Notes: generated by a model not told the origin, from the letters alone. Positions 1 to 8,566 are shown, counted from the stretch's first letter. The stretch: 64,000 bases of DNA from Massilia sp. CF038 (GCF_900129765.1 NZ_FQWU01000005.1:1-64000), one strand, 5' to 3'. Translations and numbers: made by a program.

Positions 1-153
1 CCAGCGGACAAAGAAATGGTTATGCCAGGCGATAACGTGTCGATCACCGTCAAGCTGATCAACCCGATCGCAATGGAAGAAGGTCTGCGCTTCGCAATCC
101 GCGAAGGTGGCCGTACCGTTGGTGCAGGTGTTGTTGCAAAAATCATCGCCTAA
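1..153 (+). CDS. tuf: Elongation factor Tu, C-terminal end (partial)
   Basis: Only the last 50 codons are present; the gene starts upstream of the window. The frame reads from base 1 to a TAA stop and matches the C-terminal beta-barrel domain of EF-Tu, including the conserved [14 protein letters not shown] ending. EF-Tu delivers aminoacyl-tRNA to the ribosome as a GTP complex in the cytoplasm. It is followed by a hairpin and then rpsJ, the usual tuf-rpsJ order of proteobacterial str/S10 clusters. Identity is certain, but the missing GTPase domain means nothing can be said about which tuf copy this is. Confidence 0.97.
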
Positions 154-175
154 TTATTCAGGTTAAGTGATTCAA

Positions 176-213
176 AGCGGGGGGAACAGGTTATACTGTG
201 CCCCCTGCTTTTT
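176..213 (+). terminator. Hairpin with T-tract between tuf and rpsJ
   Basis: A 9-bp stem (bases 176-184 with 201-209, one G-T wobble) is extended by an inner ACAG/CTGT stem and followed by five T residues. It looks like a rho-independent terminator or attenuator after tuf. The loop side carries TATACT (192-197), a good -10 hexamer, but no convincing -35 was seen at the right spacing. rpsJ may therefore be expressed by partial read-through or by a weak promoter nested here. Confidence 0.7.
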
Positions 214-285
214 GTTTAGCAGCACGTACTACCTTATTCATATTGCCGGCGCGACAAGCCCGGTTCGCTCTTTAAAGGAAATACC

Positions 286-603
286 ATGTCCGCACCAAAC
301 CAGAAAATCCGCATTCGCCTGAAGGCTTTCGATTACAAGCTGATCGACCAGTCCGCACTGGAAATCGTTGACACCGCCAAGCGTACCGGCGCTGTTGTCA
401 AAGGCCCAGTACCACTGCCAACCCGCATCCAGCGTTTTGACGTTCTGCGTTCGCCGCACGTCAACAAAACCTCGCGCGATCAGTTCGAAATCCGTACCCA
501 CCAGCGTCTGATGGACATCGTGGACCCAACGGACAAGACCGTTGACGCGCTGATGAAGCTGGACCTGCCAGCTGGCGTTGACGTCGAAATCAAACTGCAA
601 TAA
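286..603 (+). CDS. rpsJ: 30S ribosomal protein S10
   Basis: The 105-residue product is full length for S10, with the family's N-terminal [10 protein letters not shown] and the RSPHVNK and FEIRTHQR segments. S10 sits in the 30S head; in other bacteria it also forms the NusB-NusE antitermination complex. The start ATG is preceded by AAAGGAAATACC, a good ribosome binding site. It is normally the first gene of the S10 operon and followed at once by rplC. Here a strong terminator follows it, and rplC lies about 14 kb downstream. Confidence 0.98.
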   Translation: MSAPNQKIRIRLKAFDYKLIDQSALEIVDTAKRTGAVVKGPVPLPTRIQRFDVLRSPHVNKTSRDQFEIRTHQRLMDIVDPTDKTVDALMKLDLPAGVDVEIKLQ

Positions 604-640
604 TCGCAGCAGCCGGCGGGGTGATCTCCGTCAGCTTGGA

Positions 641-684
641 AGGGCCGGGCCGATCCGCTTGACAGCGGATTGCCCGGCCCTTTC
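641..684 (+). terminator. Strong rho-independent terminator after rpsJ
   Basis: A perfect 10-bp GC-rich stem, AGGGCCGGGC (641-650) with its complement at 672-681, encloses a second stem ATCCGC/GCGGAT (653-658 with 665-670). T residues follow directly. It lies 38 bases after the rpsJ stop, so rpsJ is transcriptionally closed off from everything downstream. Confidence 0.85.
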
Positions 685-807
685 TCTATGGGACTGACGG
701 TGAGGACGGGGGCAAGGATGCCAGCGATGGTTCGTTGGTGGCGCTGCGCTGGCTGTGGCTCAGACCCGTGCTCCAGTGGCGCCGAAGGGCGGCCACGGGA
801 ACTTGAA

Positions 808-1167
808 TTACTTCGCTTCCACTGCCAGCGGCAGTCCCACTTTTTTGCGGCAGACATTGCGCAATTCCAGCTCTTCCTTGTTCGACTGCTCCAGCGATGG
901 TGGTTTGCCGCCGGCCTGCATTGCGCTCATGGCCTTCATGGCACGCGCGCCAAATGCTTCGCTGAAGCACTTGCAGTAATCTGGCAACTTGGCATTACCC
1001 TTCAGGTCGTATTCGCCATACGGCTTTGGCATGTTGGCCGACTGGACGCACATGGCGCTGTAATCCATGCCCTGTTTGCCGTTGCCTTGCGCTTGGGCAG
1101 GTGCGATGGCGGCTGCAGCGAAGCCGAGGACAATGATGCTGCGCTGGAAGAAAGCGCTGAGTTTCAT
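808..1167 (-). CDS. Small exported Cys-containing protein of unknown function
   Basis: No family is recognised. The product (119 residues from the chosen start) begins [10 protein letters not shown] and has a typical Sec signal peptide with an AQA cleavage site near residue 26, so the mature protein is probably periplasmic. The mature part holds four cysteines, including a C-K-C pair, consistent with disulphides or a small metal/haem site. I chose the ATG at 1167 because AAGG lies six bases upstream. The ATG at 1191 lacks such a site and would put a polar stretch before the signal peptide. It is divergent from creB and convergent with rpsJ. Confidence 0.7.
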   Translation of the reverse strand: MKLSAFFQRSIIVLGFAAAAIAPAQAQGNGKQGMDYSAMCVQSANMPKPYGEYDLKGNAKLPDYCKCFSEAFGARAMKAMSAMQAGGKPPSLEQSNKEELELRNVCRKKVGLPLAVEAK

Positions 1168-1322
1168 GGTGGCCTTATGAAGAGTGAACATTGATGCAGG
1201 AAATATAGCACGTCAATATTGCGCGAAATGCCATTTTTTGTAAGCGTGCGTAAGCTTCCCGATTGACGCCAGGGCAGCCCAGAGCTGATACTCACGCCAC
1301 CACCACCATTGCCCGGCAGGAC

Positions 1323-2009
1323 ATGTCCCGAACCATTTTGATCGTCGAAGACGAAGCAGCCATCGCTGACAGCATCGCCTACGCGCTGCGCACGGATGGC
1401 TTCACGCCTGTCCATGTGGGCTTGGGCGAGCAAGCCCTGGCAGCGATGCGGGTGCCAGCCGGGCCGGTGCCTGAATTGGTGGTGCTCGATGTCGGTCTGC
1501 CCGACATGAACGGATTCGAAGTGTGCCGCCAGCTGCGCCAGTTCTCCAATGTGCCGGTGATTTTTCTGACGGCACGCAGCGATGAAATCGATCGCATTGT
1601 TGGCCTTGAAATCGGCGCTGACGATTACGTCACCAAGCCATTTTCGCCGCGCGAGCTGGTCGCACGTATCCGGGTCGTGCTGCGCCGCCTGACGGCGCTG
1701 GCGCCGCCAGCAGCCGCGCCGGCGCGCTTCGAATTGCGGCAGAACGAGGCACGGGTGGTATTTTGCGGCCAGCCGCTCGATCTCACGCGCTATGAGTACC
1801 TGCTGCTCAAGACACTGCTCGAGCATCCGTCCCACGTCCTGTCGCGGGCCCAGTTGATGGACCGTGTCTGGGCCGACGCGCCCGAAACGCTTGATCGCAC
1901 AGTCGACGCGCACGTCAAATCGCTGCGTGCCAAATTGCGTTTGATCGACCCCGCGTCCGATCCGATTCAAACCCATCGCGGCATGGGCTACAGTCTGGCG
2001 CCCGCGTGA
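1323..2009 (+). CDS. creB: Response regulator, CreB-like (OmpR family)
   Basis: Two domains are visible. The receiver domain (about residues 1-120) has the acidic pair in VEDE, the phosphoacceptor Asp56 in VVLDVGLPD, Thr83 in FLTAR and Lys105 in YVTKPF. The C-terminal winged helix of the OmpR type (about 135-228) has DRTVDAHVKSLRAKL. It is assigned to CreB because creC-like and creD genes follow. The longer frame upstream (from 1263) adds only a non-conserved tail, so the ATG before SRTILIVED is preferred. Its stop overlaps the GTG start of the kinase gene, so the two are translationally coupled. Confidence 0.88.
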   Translation: MSRTILIVEDEAAIADSIAYALRTDGFTPVHVGLGEQALAAMRVPAGPVPELVVLDVGLPDMNGFEVCRQLRQFSNVPVIFLTARSDEIDRIVGLEIGADDYVTKPFSPRELVARIRVVLRRLTALAPPAAAPARFELRQNEARVVFCGQPLDLTRYEYLLLKTLLEHPSHVLSRAQLMDRVWADAPETLDRTVDAHVKSLRAKLRLIDPASDPIQTHRGMGYSLAPA

Positions 2010-3427
2010 AGATCGGCCTGCGGATCCTGCTTGGCTACTTCCTGATCGTGGGGCTGGCCGCATATTTTGTACTGAACGTGTTTGTGCAGCAGGTCAAGCC
2101 GGGCGTGCGCGCCACCCAGGAAGACACCCTGGTCGATACCGCGCACCTGCTGGCCGCCATGGTGGCAGATGACGTCAAGGCCGGCCACCTGGAGCAATCA
2201 GTCCTGATGCAGCGCATGGCATCGGTCCGCAAGCGCAGCGCCGACGTCAAGATCGCAGGCTTTGTGAAGCCGGAGTTCAGCTACCGCGTCTACATCACCG
2301 ATGCCAGGGGCATCGTGATCTTCGATTCGACCGGTACTGATGTGGGGGCGGATTATTCGAAGTGGAATGATGTCTACCGCACTTTGCGTGGGCAGTACGG
2401 CGCGCGCAGCACGCGTGCCGAGTATGGCGATGAGCAAAGTACCGTCATGCACGTGGCGGCGCCCATCCGCGACGGCGAGCGTATCATCGGCTCGCTGACG
2501 GTGGCCAAGCCCAATCTGGCAGTGCAGCCCTTCGTCGAGCGCAGCCAGCAGATCATCGTGCAGCGCGGCGCGCTGCTGCTTGGGTTGTCGCTGCTGATCG
2601 GCGGCGCGTTCGCCTGGTGGCTAAGCCATTCGCTGCGCAAGCTGATGCTGTATATCGCCGACGTTGAAGCGGGCAGAAAAGCGGCGCTGCCGGCGCTGGG
2701 GAACAATGAAATCGGCACCCTGGGCCGGGCGCTCGATGCGATGCGCGAACAGCTTGAGGGCAAGGAGTATGTCGAAGAGCTGATGCACACCATGGCCCAT
2801 GAACTGAAAAGCCCGATCGCGGCAATTCAAGGGTCGGCTGAGCTGCTGCAGGAAGAGATGCCGGCCGAGCAGCGCCGCCACTTCCTTGCCAATATCCTCA
2901 ACCAGAACGCGCGCCAGAAGCAGTTGATCGACAAGCTGCTGGCACTTGTACGCGTAGAAAAGCAGCAGCATCTGGCAACGCCGGCGCGGGTTGATCTGCA
3001 GGAATTGGCCCTCCAGGTGCGCGAAGACTGCGCTGCACGGCTGGCCGCGCGCGCGCTCACACTGGAGGTGGACGCGGCAGCGATTGCGCTGCCCGGCGAC
3101 GCGCTGCTGCTACGCCAGGCGCTGGGCAATCTGCTTGATAACGCGATCGATTTTTCGCCGCCCAATACCAGCATCGTGCTGCGTGTGGTCCAGCGCGGCG
3201 ATGCAGTGCTCATCAGCGTACGTGACCAGGGCGCCGGCATTCCTGACTATGCCCGGGAGCGGCTGTTCGAGCGCTTCTATTCGCTGCCGCGTCCCGACGG
3301 CGCTAAAAGCACGGGCCTGGGCTTGCCGTTTGTGCGCGAAGCCATTGCCCTGCATCGTGGTCGGGTCACCGTGGCCAATGCGCCAGGCGGCGGGGTGCTG
3401 GCCGAGGTCGAACTACCGATCGGCTGA
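2006..3427 (+). CDS. creC: Sensor histidine kinase, CreC-like
   Basis: The 473-residue protein is close to the length of E. coli CreC. It has an N-terminal membrane segment (about 5-22), a periplasmic sensor region, a second membrane segment (about 190-208), a HAMP linker, the H-box MAHELKSPIAA with His265, and an ATPase domain with N-box NLLDNAIDF, G1 DQGAGIP and G2 STGLGLP. It starts with GTG, overlapping the creB stop by four bases. It would phosphorylate CreB in response to a metabolic or envelope signal; the signal cannot be inferred here. Confidence 0.9.
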   Translation: MKIGLRILLGYFLIVGLAAYFVLNVFVQQVKPGVRATQEDTLVDTAHLLAAMVADDVKAGHLEQSVLMQRMASVRKRSADVKIAGFVKPEFSYRVYITDARGIVIFDSTGTDVGADYSKWNDVYRTLRGQYGARSTRAEYGDEQSTVMHVAAPIRDGERIIGSLTVAKPNLAVQPFVERSQQIIVQRGALLLGLSLLIGGAFAWWLSHSLRKLMLYIADVEAGRKAALPALGNNEIGTLGRALDAMREQLEGKEYVEELMHTMAHELKSPIAAIQGSAELLQEEMPAEQRRHFLANILNQNARQKQLIDKLLALVRVEKQQHLATPARVDLQELALQVREDCAARLAARALTLEVDAAAIALPGDALLLRQALGNLLDNAIDFSPPNTSIVLRVVQRGDAVLISVRDQGAGIPDYARERLFERFYSLPRPDGAKSTGLGLPFVREAIALHRGRVTVANAPGGGVLAEVELPIG

Positions 3428-3498
3428 ACTTCACACAGAACGCATCACCAACGCACAAGCGTTCCCTACACTGGCCGCATTATCAACAGGGAGCGGCC

Positions 3499-4848
3499 AT
3501 GCAACGTACATTGTTATTCAAGATTCTCATCATCCTCGGCATCACCGTGCTGATCGCCGTGGCGTTGGGGATGATTCAGTCAACCATCAACGATCGCGCC
3601 CAATTTCGCGATGACGCCGTCAAAAGCGTGTCGTCGGAGTCGGTGCGCGAGCAAACCATCACCGGGCCGATTCTGGTGGTGCCCTACGTTGACGAGTATG
3701 TGGAACTGATTCCGGCCAAGAGCAAAAACGAGCCTGCGGAAACGGTGCGCCGCAGCGTCACCCGCAAACATCTGGTGTTTCCGAACCAGCTCGACATCAA
3801 TGGCAAGATCGATACCTATCGCCGCTATCGTGGCATCCACCAGGTGCTGATGTATGGCGGCGTGCACGCGATCAAGGGTGATTTTGCACTGCCCGCGTTA
3901 AACGCGCTGCCGCGCGCTTCGCCCAATTCCAGCCTGACCTTGCGCCCGGCCTATCTGGCCCTCGGTATCGAGGACGTGCGCGGCATTGCCGACTTTCCAA
4001 AGGTGGACTGGAACGGCGGCGCGATCGAGTTCCAGCAAGGCAGCGGCCTGCAAGCACTGCGCGGCGGCCTGCATGCCGATCTGCCCGCGATGGAACTGGG
4101 CGGCAAAGCGAAGTTTTCGTTCACCCTGAAACTGAATGGTATCGAACGTCAGCATGTGGTCCCGGTGGGGAAGAACAATACGATCACGCTTGCGTCGAAC
4201 TGGCCGCATCCGCAGTTTGGCGGGGATTTTTTGCCGTCGCCCGAGCGCACCATTAACGAGAATGGTTTCAATGCGACGTGGACGATTGCCTCTTTGGCGA
4301 CCAACGCCCAGCAGCAGCTGCGCGACATTGAAGTGGGCAGCGAACCAGGCAAGGTCTGTAATGTGGACTCGTTCAGCGTCGCCTTCATCGAACCGGTCAA
4401 TGTGTATTCGATGGCCGAGCGGGCCACCAAGTACGGGCTGCTGTTCGTGGCGCTGACGTTTGCCGCCTTCTTCATGTTCGAGGTGCTCAAGCTGCTGCCG
4501 ATTCACCCGGTGCAGTATTTGCTGGTCGGCCTGGCGCTGGTGCTGTTCTTCCTGCTCCTGGTGAGTTTGTCCGAGCACATCGCGTTCCTGACGGCGTACC
4601 TGATTGCCAGCGCGGCGTGCATTCTGCTGATTGGCTACTACCTTGCTGCGGTGCTGCGTGACTGGACCCGGGGGCTTGGCTTCGGCACCGCGCTCACGCT
4701 GCTGTACGGCGCGCTGTATGGCTTGCTGGTGTCGGAAAATAATGCGCTGGTGCTGGGTAGTATTCTGCTGTTCGCCGTGCTGTCGGGCGTGATGGTTGCA
4801 ACCCGCAAGGTCGACTGGTACCAGATCGGGAAGACCAGCGCCATCTGA
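3499..4848 (+). CDS. creD: Inner-membrane protein CreD
   Basis: The 449-residue product matches the CreD family in length and layout. One N-terminal membrane helix (about 9-27) is followed by a large periplasmic domain (about 30-310) and a cluster of hydrophobic helices at the C-terminus (about 315-440). CreD is a CreB-regulated envelope protein in enterobacteria and Stenotrophomonas, linked to envelope integrity and beta-lactam or colicin responses; its molecular activity is not known. The start ATG follows GGGAG at a six-base spacing. A 71-base gap separates it from creC, but no TTCAC-N6-TTCAC CreB box was found there. Confidence 0.9.
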   Translation: MQRTLLFKILIILGITVLIAVALGMIQSTINDRAQFRDDAVKSVSSESVREQTITGPILVVPYVDEYVELIPAKSKNEPAETVRRSVTRKHLVFPNQLDINGKIDTYRRYRGIHQVLMYGGVHAIKGDFALPALNALPRASPNSSLTLRPAYLALGIEDVRGIADFPKVDWNGGAIEFQQGSGLQALRGGLHADLPAMELGGKAKFSFTLKLNGIERQHVVPVGKNNTITLASNWPHPQFGGDFLPSPERTINENGFNATWTIASLATNAQQQLRDIEVGSEPGKVCNVDSFSVAFIEPVNVYSMAERATKYGLLFVALTFAAFFMFEVLKLLPIHPVQYLLVGLALVLFFLLLVSLSEHIAFLTAYLIASAACILLIGYYLAAVLRDWTRGLGFGTALTLLYGALYGLLVSENNALVLGSILLFAVLSGVMVATRKVDWYQIGKTSAI

Positions 4849-4935
4849 ACATCGCCCTCGCGGAGGCGGGGGCCTATACCACTTAACCGAATTCGGTTAA
4901 GTGGTATGGCCCCCCGCCTTCGCGAGGGCGATGTT
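4849..4935. repeat. Long palindromic repeat, copy 1
   Basis: An 87-base near-perfect palindrome centred on GAATTC, with arms of about 43 bases (one mismatch, one bulge). The outer arms carry the CGCCCTCGCG...GGCGGGGGCC core shared by all copies. It starts at the creD stop codon and could fold into a very stable hairpin on either strand, so it may act as a bidirectional terminator for the convergent creD and terA-like genes. Confidence 0.9.
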
Positions 4936-5192
4936 GATTTTTAGTCCGTGGTACCCGTTTTTTATCAATCAGATTAGCAAGGAAAGCGCAGTGTGAGAAG
5001 GTTATCCTCGTGCCGCATACCTCATCGCCCTCGCGAAGGCGGGGGCCTATACCGCCTAACCGAATTCGGTTAAGTGGTATGCGCCCCCGCCTTCGCGAGG
5101 GCGATGTTGATTTAATCCGTGGTACCCGTTTTTTATCAATCAGATTAGCAAGGAAAGCGCAGTGTGAGAAGGTTATCCTCGCGCCGCATACC
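4936..5192. repeat. Duplicated spacer between palindromes (172-bp tandem unit)
   Basis: Bases 4936-5022 and 5108-5192 are almost identical to each other (TGATTT, a CCGTGGTACCCG motif, a T-run, ATCAATCAGATTAG, GAAGGTTATCCTCG). Together with the adjoining palindromes they form a tandem direct repeat with a period of about 172 bases, two full units plus a third palindrome. The palindrome and its flank have therefore been amplified as one unit, not inserted independently. Confidence 0.88.
5023..5107. repeat. Long palindromic repeat, copy 2
   Basis: Same element as at 4849, with the same CGAATTCGG centre and outer arms and a few substitutions in the inner arms. It is embedded in the tandem array between creD and the terA-like gene. 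Confidence 0.9.
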
Positions 5193-5278
5193 TCATCGCC
5201 CTCGCGCAGGCGGGGGCCTATACCGCATGGCCGAATTCGGCGAGGTGGAATAGGCCCCCGCCTTCGCGAGGGCGATGT
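5193..5278. repeat. Long palindromic repeat, copy 3 (diverged centre)
   Basis: The outer arms are conserved, but the inner right arm has drifted so the centre pairs less well. A degenerate half copy (about 5314-5340, GGCCCCCGCC...GGCGATGC) follows just before the stop codon of the terA-like gene. The 496-base stretch 4849-5344 holds nothing but this array. Confidence 0.88.
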
Positions 5279-5344
5279 GGTGCTAGTCCTAAGTTTCCGT
5301 CTCCAGCGAAGGTCGGCCCCCGCCTGCCCGAAGGCGATGCTGGT

Positions 5345-6568
5345 TCAGTCCTTGGTGCCCGTGGTCCAGCGCAGGCCGAAGCCGAAACGGCGGTCCATCA
5401 GCTCGTGCGCGCTTTCGCGGCCCTGCTGCGAGAAGTACTCTTCCAGCTTGGTGATCTGCAGATTGCCGCTGCGGTTTTCGATCATCGCAATCGCGCACAT
5501 CATCTGGGTGCCGCCTTGCTGCAGCTTGACTTCAATTGGCGCCTGGTCCGGCATCGCCACTGTCACCACGCCGTCGGTCGCGGCCCAGTTCGGGGCGCCC
5601 TTGTAGATGAACGCAAAAATCATCGCGCGCTTGATGTCGCCCACATGGTCGCCGTTGATGACCAGATTTTCACCGTTGCTGGCCTGGCCCGTGCGATCGT
5701 CGCCTTCCAGTTTGATGTAGGGCGGGCGGTCGAAGTCGCCCCAGGCATTGCCCAATGCCTGCACCAGGCCCGGACGGCCGTCGGCCATTTCGTACATGCA
5801 GCCCAGATCGAGGTCGATGCCTTCGCTGGCGCCACCGCCGGTGATGCGCGCCAGGAAGCCGGTGCGCTGGGCCGGTGGTGCCGAGCCACCGCTGCGGTTC
5901 CAGTTCAGGTTGACGTGAATGCGACCGAAACCGCGGCCACCGGCGCGTTTTTCGAGCGAGACTTTGTCGCCACGCTTTTCCAGCGTCACCTTCGACAGCG
6001 ACACGCGCGGCGGCGGTGCTGCCGAAGGGCCGGGTGCGGGCGCCGATGGCGACGCCGGCGCAGCCTCGGTGCCGCCGAAGTGCTTGAGCAGCGCCGACAG
6101 GCCGCCATTGAAGCCCTGGCCAACCGCGCCAAAGCGCCATACCCCATCCTTGCGGTAGATCTCGCCGAGAATGAGCGCCTTTTCGTCCTGGAAGTCGGCC
6201 CCGCTGAGTGGGAACTGAACGGCGTCACCCAGCGTCATGCTGCTCGCGCCCAGCGCGCGCATGGTGCCGTTACCGTCGATGGCGGCCACGAACACCAGCT
6301 TGACGATGGAATCGGGCAGGGCGTTCAGGTTCAGTGTAAAACGCGCGCGGCCATTGTCCAGATTGAGCACGATGGCGTCGGCCGGTGCGGCCAGCTGGTT
6401 GTAGAACACCATGAAGCGCTCGTCGGACAGTTTGTCGGCGCTGTCAACACCGAAGCACGAGACGTCGATCGACATGCCGTTGGCGCCCAGCGCCAGGTCG
6501 ACCGGGAAGGGTGCATTCAGGCCCAGGTCGGCCAGTTTGCCCTTTTGTCCACGCGAGAATATATTCAC
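5345..6568 (-). CDS. TerA-like protein with two TerD-type domains
   Basis: From a GTG start preceded by AAGGA the product is 407 residues. Residues about 1-170 form a TerD-like domain ending in GEIYRKDGVWRFGAVGQGFNG, very close to the same segment of the TerD protein encoded at 11636-12211. An Ala/Pro-rich linker follows (about 170-200). The second half (about 235-400) resembles TerA and contains many acidic residues (DLDLG, GDFDRPP, EGDDRTG) as in Ca-binding Ter folds. It is the last gene of the ter operon. TerA proteins belong to stress and tellurite-response clusters and are thought to act in cytoplasmic metal-dependent complexes. The terA name is likely but not proven. Confidence 0.8.
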   Translation of the reverse strand: MNIFSRGQKGKLADLGLNAPFPVDLALGANGMSIDVSCFGVDSADKLSDERFMVFYNQLAAPADAIVLNLDNGRARFTLNLNALPDSIVKLVFVAAIDGNGTMRALGASSMTLGDAVQFPLSGADFQDEKALILGEIYRKDGVWRFGAVGQGFNGGLSALLKHFGGTEAAPASPSAPAPGPSAAPPPRVSLSKVTLEKRGDKVSLEKRAGGRGFGRIHVNLNWNRSGGSAPPAQRTGFLARITGGGASEGIDLDLGCMYEMADGRPGLVQALGNAWGDFDRPPYIKLEGDDRTGQASNGENLVINGDHVGDIKRAMIFAFIYKGAPNWAATDGVVTVAMPDQAPIEVKLQQGGTQMMCAIAMIENRSGNLQITKLEEYFSQQGRESAHELMDRRFGFGLRWTTGTKD

Positions 6569-6594
6569 AATGCTTTCCTTTTCGGTTGAAGAGT

Positions 6595-7488
6595 TCAGGG
6601 AGCGGCAGTATCGCTCTGGTGCGCACCAAAAATGTTCGACTGCTCGACCATGCGCTGGGCCCAGGCGCGGTGGGTCGCCACTTCGCACATTGAATTATGC
6701 ATCTTGAACACGGCCGGGCTGTCTTCGTCCAGAATGGCACGCGCAGCTTCCAGGTCGCGTGCCTTGACCCGGTAATGCTGCTCGATCAGCGCGATCTGGC
6801 TGGGATGGATGGCGGTTTTGCCCACCATCCCGTAGGCCATGTCCTCGGCCACTTCCTGGTCCAGCAGTTCGGGCAGATCCAGGTGCTCGAACACGGGCGC
6901 TGTCAGCACGAAGCCATACGGGCGGAAGGTGGTGACCAGGCGCGCAATGACGGGGCCCAGTGGGGTGCGGTAAATGGTCAGGTTGCGCGGACGGCGCAAG
7001 CCCAGCAAGGCAAGCAGGTCGTTGCCGCCAATGCGCAGCGCCAGGATACGCGAGCGCACGCCCGGCGCTTCCAGCACTTCGCGGAACAGGCGCATCTCGT
7101 TGTCATTGAATACGTCTGCTGTCTCCAGCGTTGGCATCAGCATGTGTTCGGTGTGGCGCACCAGTTTGAAGTAGGCGTCAAAGTTGTGCCGGGTGCACTT
7201 GGGCAGCACGAAGCCGGTCAGCTTTTCGGCGCCTGGCATGGCCAGTACGCGGGCCAGTACTTCCGGATTGCGGACCCGGACAAAGCGTTCTGCGCTGGCT
7301 TCAGCGCGCATATTGGCCAGCACCACTGACAGATTGAACAGCGCCCAGCTCAAGTCGGCATCAGCGACGGCATCCTCGGTACAGAAGATCAGCGAGCGGG
7401 TGTGACCAAGGCGGCTGCCATCGGCCACCGCCATCAGATGCTTGTGGTTTGCGGGTATATAGAGCGAAGCGCCCATTGACTTAGCCAT
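6595..7488 (-). CDS. HpcH/HpaI aldolase / citrate-lyase-like enzyme of the ter operon
   Basis: The 297-residue product fits the TIM-barrel family of HpcH/HpaI aldolases and citrate lyase beta subunits: SLIFCTEDAV near the N-terminus, LPKCTRH in the middle, an LMPTLET strand with the conserved Glu, a RIGGNDLL segment, and the closing GKTAIHPSQIALI typical of CitE. Such enzymes make or break C-C bonds of oxo-acids or CoA thioesters using Mg2+. In ter clusters this gene is a standing member of the predicted nucleoside-type biosynthesis set. The ATG at 7488 is chosen because AGGAG lies eight bases upstream; it overlaps the end of the previous gene by eight bases. Confidence 0.85.
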   Translation of the reverse strand: MAKSMGASLYIPANHKHLMAVADGSRLGHTRSLIFCTEDAVADADLSWALFNLSVVLANMRAEASAERFVRVRNPEVLARVLAMPGAEKLTGFVLPKCTRHNFDAYFKLVRHTEHMLMPTLETADVFNDNEMRLFREVLEAPGVRSRILALRIGGNDLLALLGLRRPRNLTIYRTPLGPVIARLVTTFRPYGFVLTAPVFEHLDLPELLDQEVAEDMAYGMVGKTAIHPSQIALIEQHYRVKARDLEAARAILDEDSPAVFKMHNSMCEVATHRAWAQRMVEQSNIFGAHQSDTAAP

Positions 7489-8566
7489 CCAGTGCACTCC
7501 TGATCAGCGATACTGCGTGGTAGGGCAGACCAGGGTCGGTCGCCACGGGGATGTTTTTTTCCTGGGCCAGCAGGAGCAGGTGAGCTACTTCGGGCGCCTG
7601 CGGCTCGCGCACGATCAGCAGGCGCGGGCTGCGCCGCAACAGCACGCGGGTGGCTTCGCCAATGCCCGGCTTGACCAAGTTGACGTCGGCAATGCCGTGC
7701 TGCGCCAGCGCGGCCTGCATGTACTGGCGCGATACGGCGGCGGCCCGGGCGCGGTCCATGGGCGCCGCCGTGCCTTGCGGCTGCCCTTGTCCGCGAGCGC
7801 GCGCGATCAGGTCGTCGGCAAAGCGCTGCGACTGGTCGTGCGCTTCAAACTGCTGGTAATACACGCAGCCATGGAAGTCGCCGGGGCCGATGGCGTCATT
7901 CAGGATCGAGCGGCTGACCAGGCCGGAGACGGTCGCATTCAGAATGCTCGACGGGATCAGGTAGTCGTCGCAGGAGGCGGCACAAGCCGCCGTACCGGCC
8001 AGGTCGGACAGCACGTACAGACCACCATCAATGGCGGTGCCGTGGTGCGCATTGAAGCTGGCGACGGCCGTTTCCAGCTCGCGCGAGATGACCCCCTTGC
8101 CGGTCCAGCCGTCGATAAACACCAGCGACTCGGGCGCGTGGCCGGCTGCCAGAATATGTTCGAGCGCGACCTGGTCGATACCGCGGTCGCGGATGATCGA
8201 CACCGAATAATGCGCCGCTTCGCGTCCCAGCACGCCAGTGAGCAGGTGTTTCAGGACGACGCCCACCGGCGTGCCGGCGCGTGCCAGCGAGACCAGCGTG
8301 ATCGGGCCGCTACGGCGCGCTGCAATCAGCGCGGCCAGGGTCAGGCAGTCGCGCGCCATGCGCTCCAGATTGATGGCACAGGCCTGGCGGAACACTTCCA
8401 GGTAGCGTGCGGAAGGCAGTGACTCCGGCGACAGCATTTCGCTGTAATGGCGCTGGCCGGACTGGATCAGCCTTTCCTTTTCCGGAATGTCGACAAAGTC
8501 CTGCAAGGCCAGAGGCTTGAGCAGGAAGCTGACGTCGCCGCTGCGGTAGCTGCCAGAGAAATTCAT
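7481..8566 (-). CDS. StiP-family protein with C-terminal Pelota-like RNA-binding domain
   Basis: The 361-residue product starts at an ATG preceded by GGAGG and overlapping the upstream stop (ATGA). Residues about 10-250 match the family annotated as 'cysteine protease StiP'. That part contains SLARAGTPVGVVLKHLL and FIDGWTGKGVIS, which look to me more like the substrate and PRPP loops of a phosphoribosyltransferase than protease motifs. Residues about 285-360 (VKPGIGEATRVLLRR ... VATDPGLPYHAVSLI) fit the small Pelota/L7Ae-type RNA-binding domain found fused in this family. It is one of the ter-operon enzymes; its reaction is not known. Confidence 0.8.
   Translation of the reverse strand: MNFSGSYRSGDVSFLLKPLALQDFVDIPEKERLIQSGQRHYSEMLSPESLPSARYLEVFRQACAINLERMARDCLTLAALIAARRSGPITLVSLARAGTPVGVVLKHLLTGVLGREAAHYSVSIIRDRGIDQVALEHILAAGHAPESLVFIDGWTGKGVISRELETAVASFNAHHGTAIDGGLYVLSDLAGTAACAASCDDYLIPSSILNATVSGLVSRSILNDAIGPGDFHGCVYYQQFEAHDQSQRFADDLIARARGQGQPQGTAAPMDRARAAAVSRQYMQAALAQHGIADVNLVKPGIGEATRVLLRRSPRLLIVREPQAPEVAHLLLLAQEKNIPVATDPGLPYHAVSLIRSALDG

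Noticed and set aside
670-1194. A 174-codon plus-strand frame opposite the small exported protein
   Set aside because: It starts inside the rpsJ terminator and has no motif. The minus-strand frame has a signal peptide and a ribosome binding site.
3428-3498. Possible CreB box before creD
   Set aside because: Only one TTCAC is present; the second half (ATCAC) is at the wrong spacing for TTCAC-N6-TTCAC.
4849-5278. CRISPR-like pattern of three repeats
   Set aside because: The repeats are 86-base palindromes and the two spacers are almost identical to each other, which is a tandem duplication, not a CRISPR array. No cas gene is present.
5010-5606. A 198-codon plus-strand frame starting in the palindromes
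   Set aside because: It is translated repeat sequence (repeated SSPSRRRGPIP) running antisense into the terA-like gene. No conserved protein.
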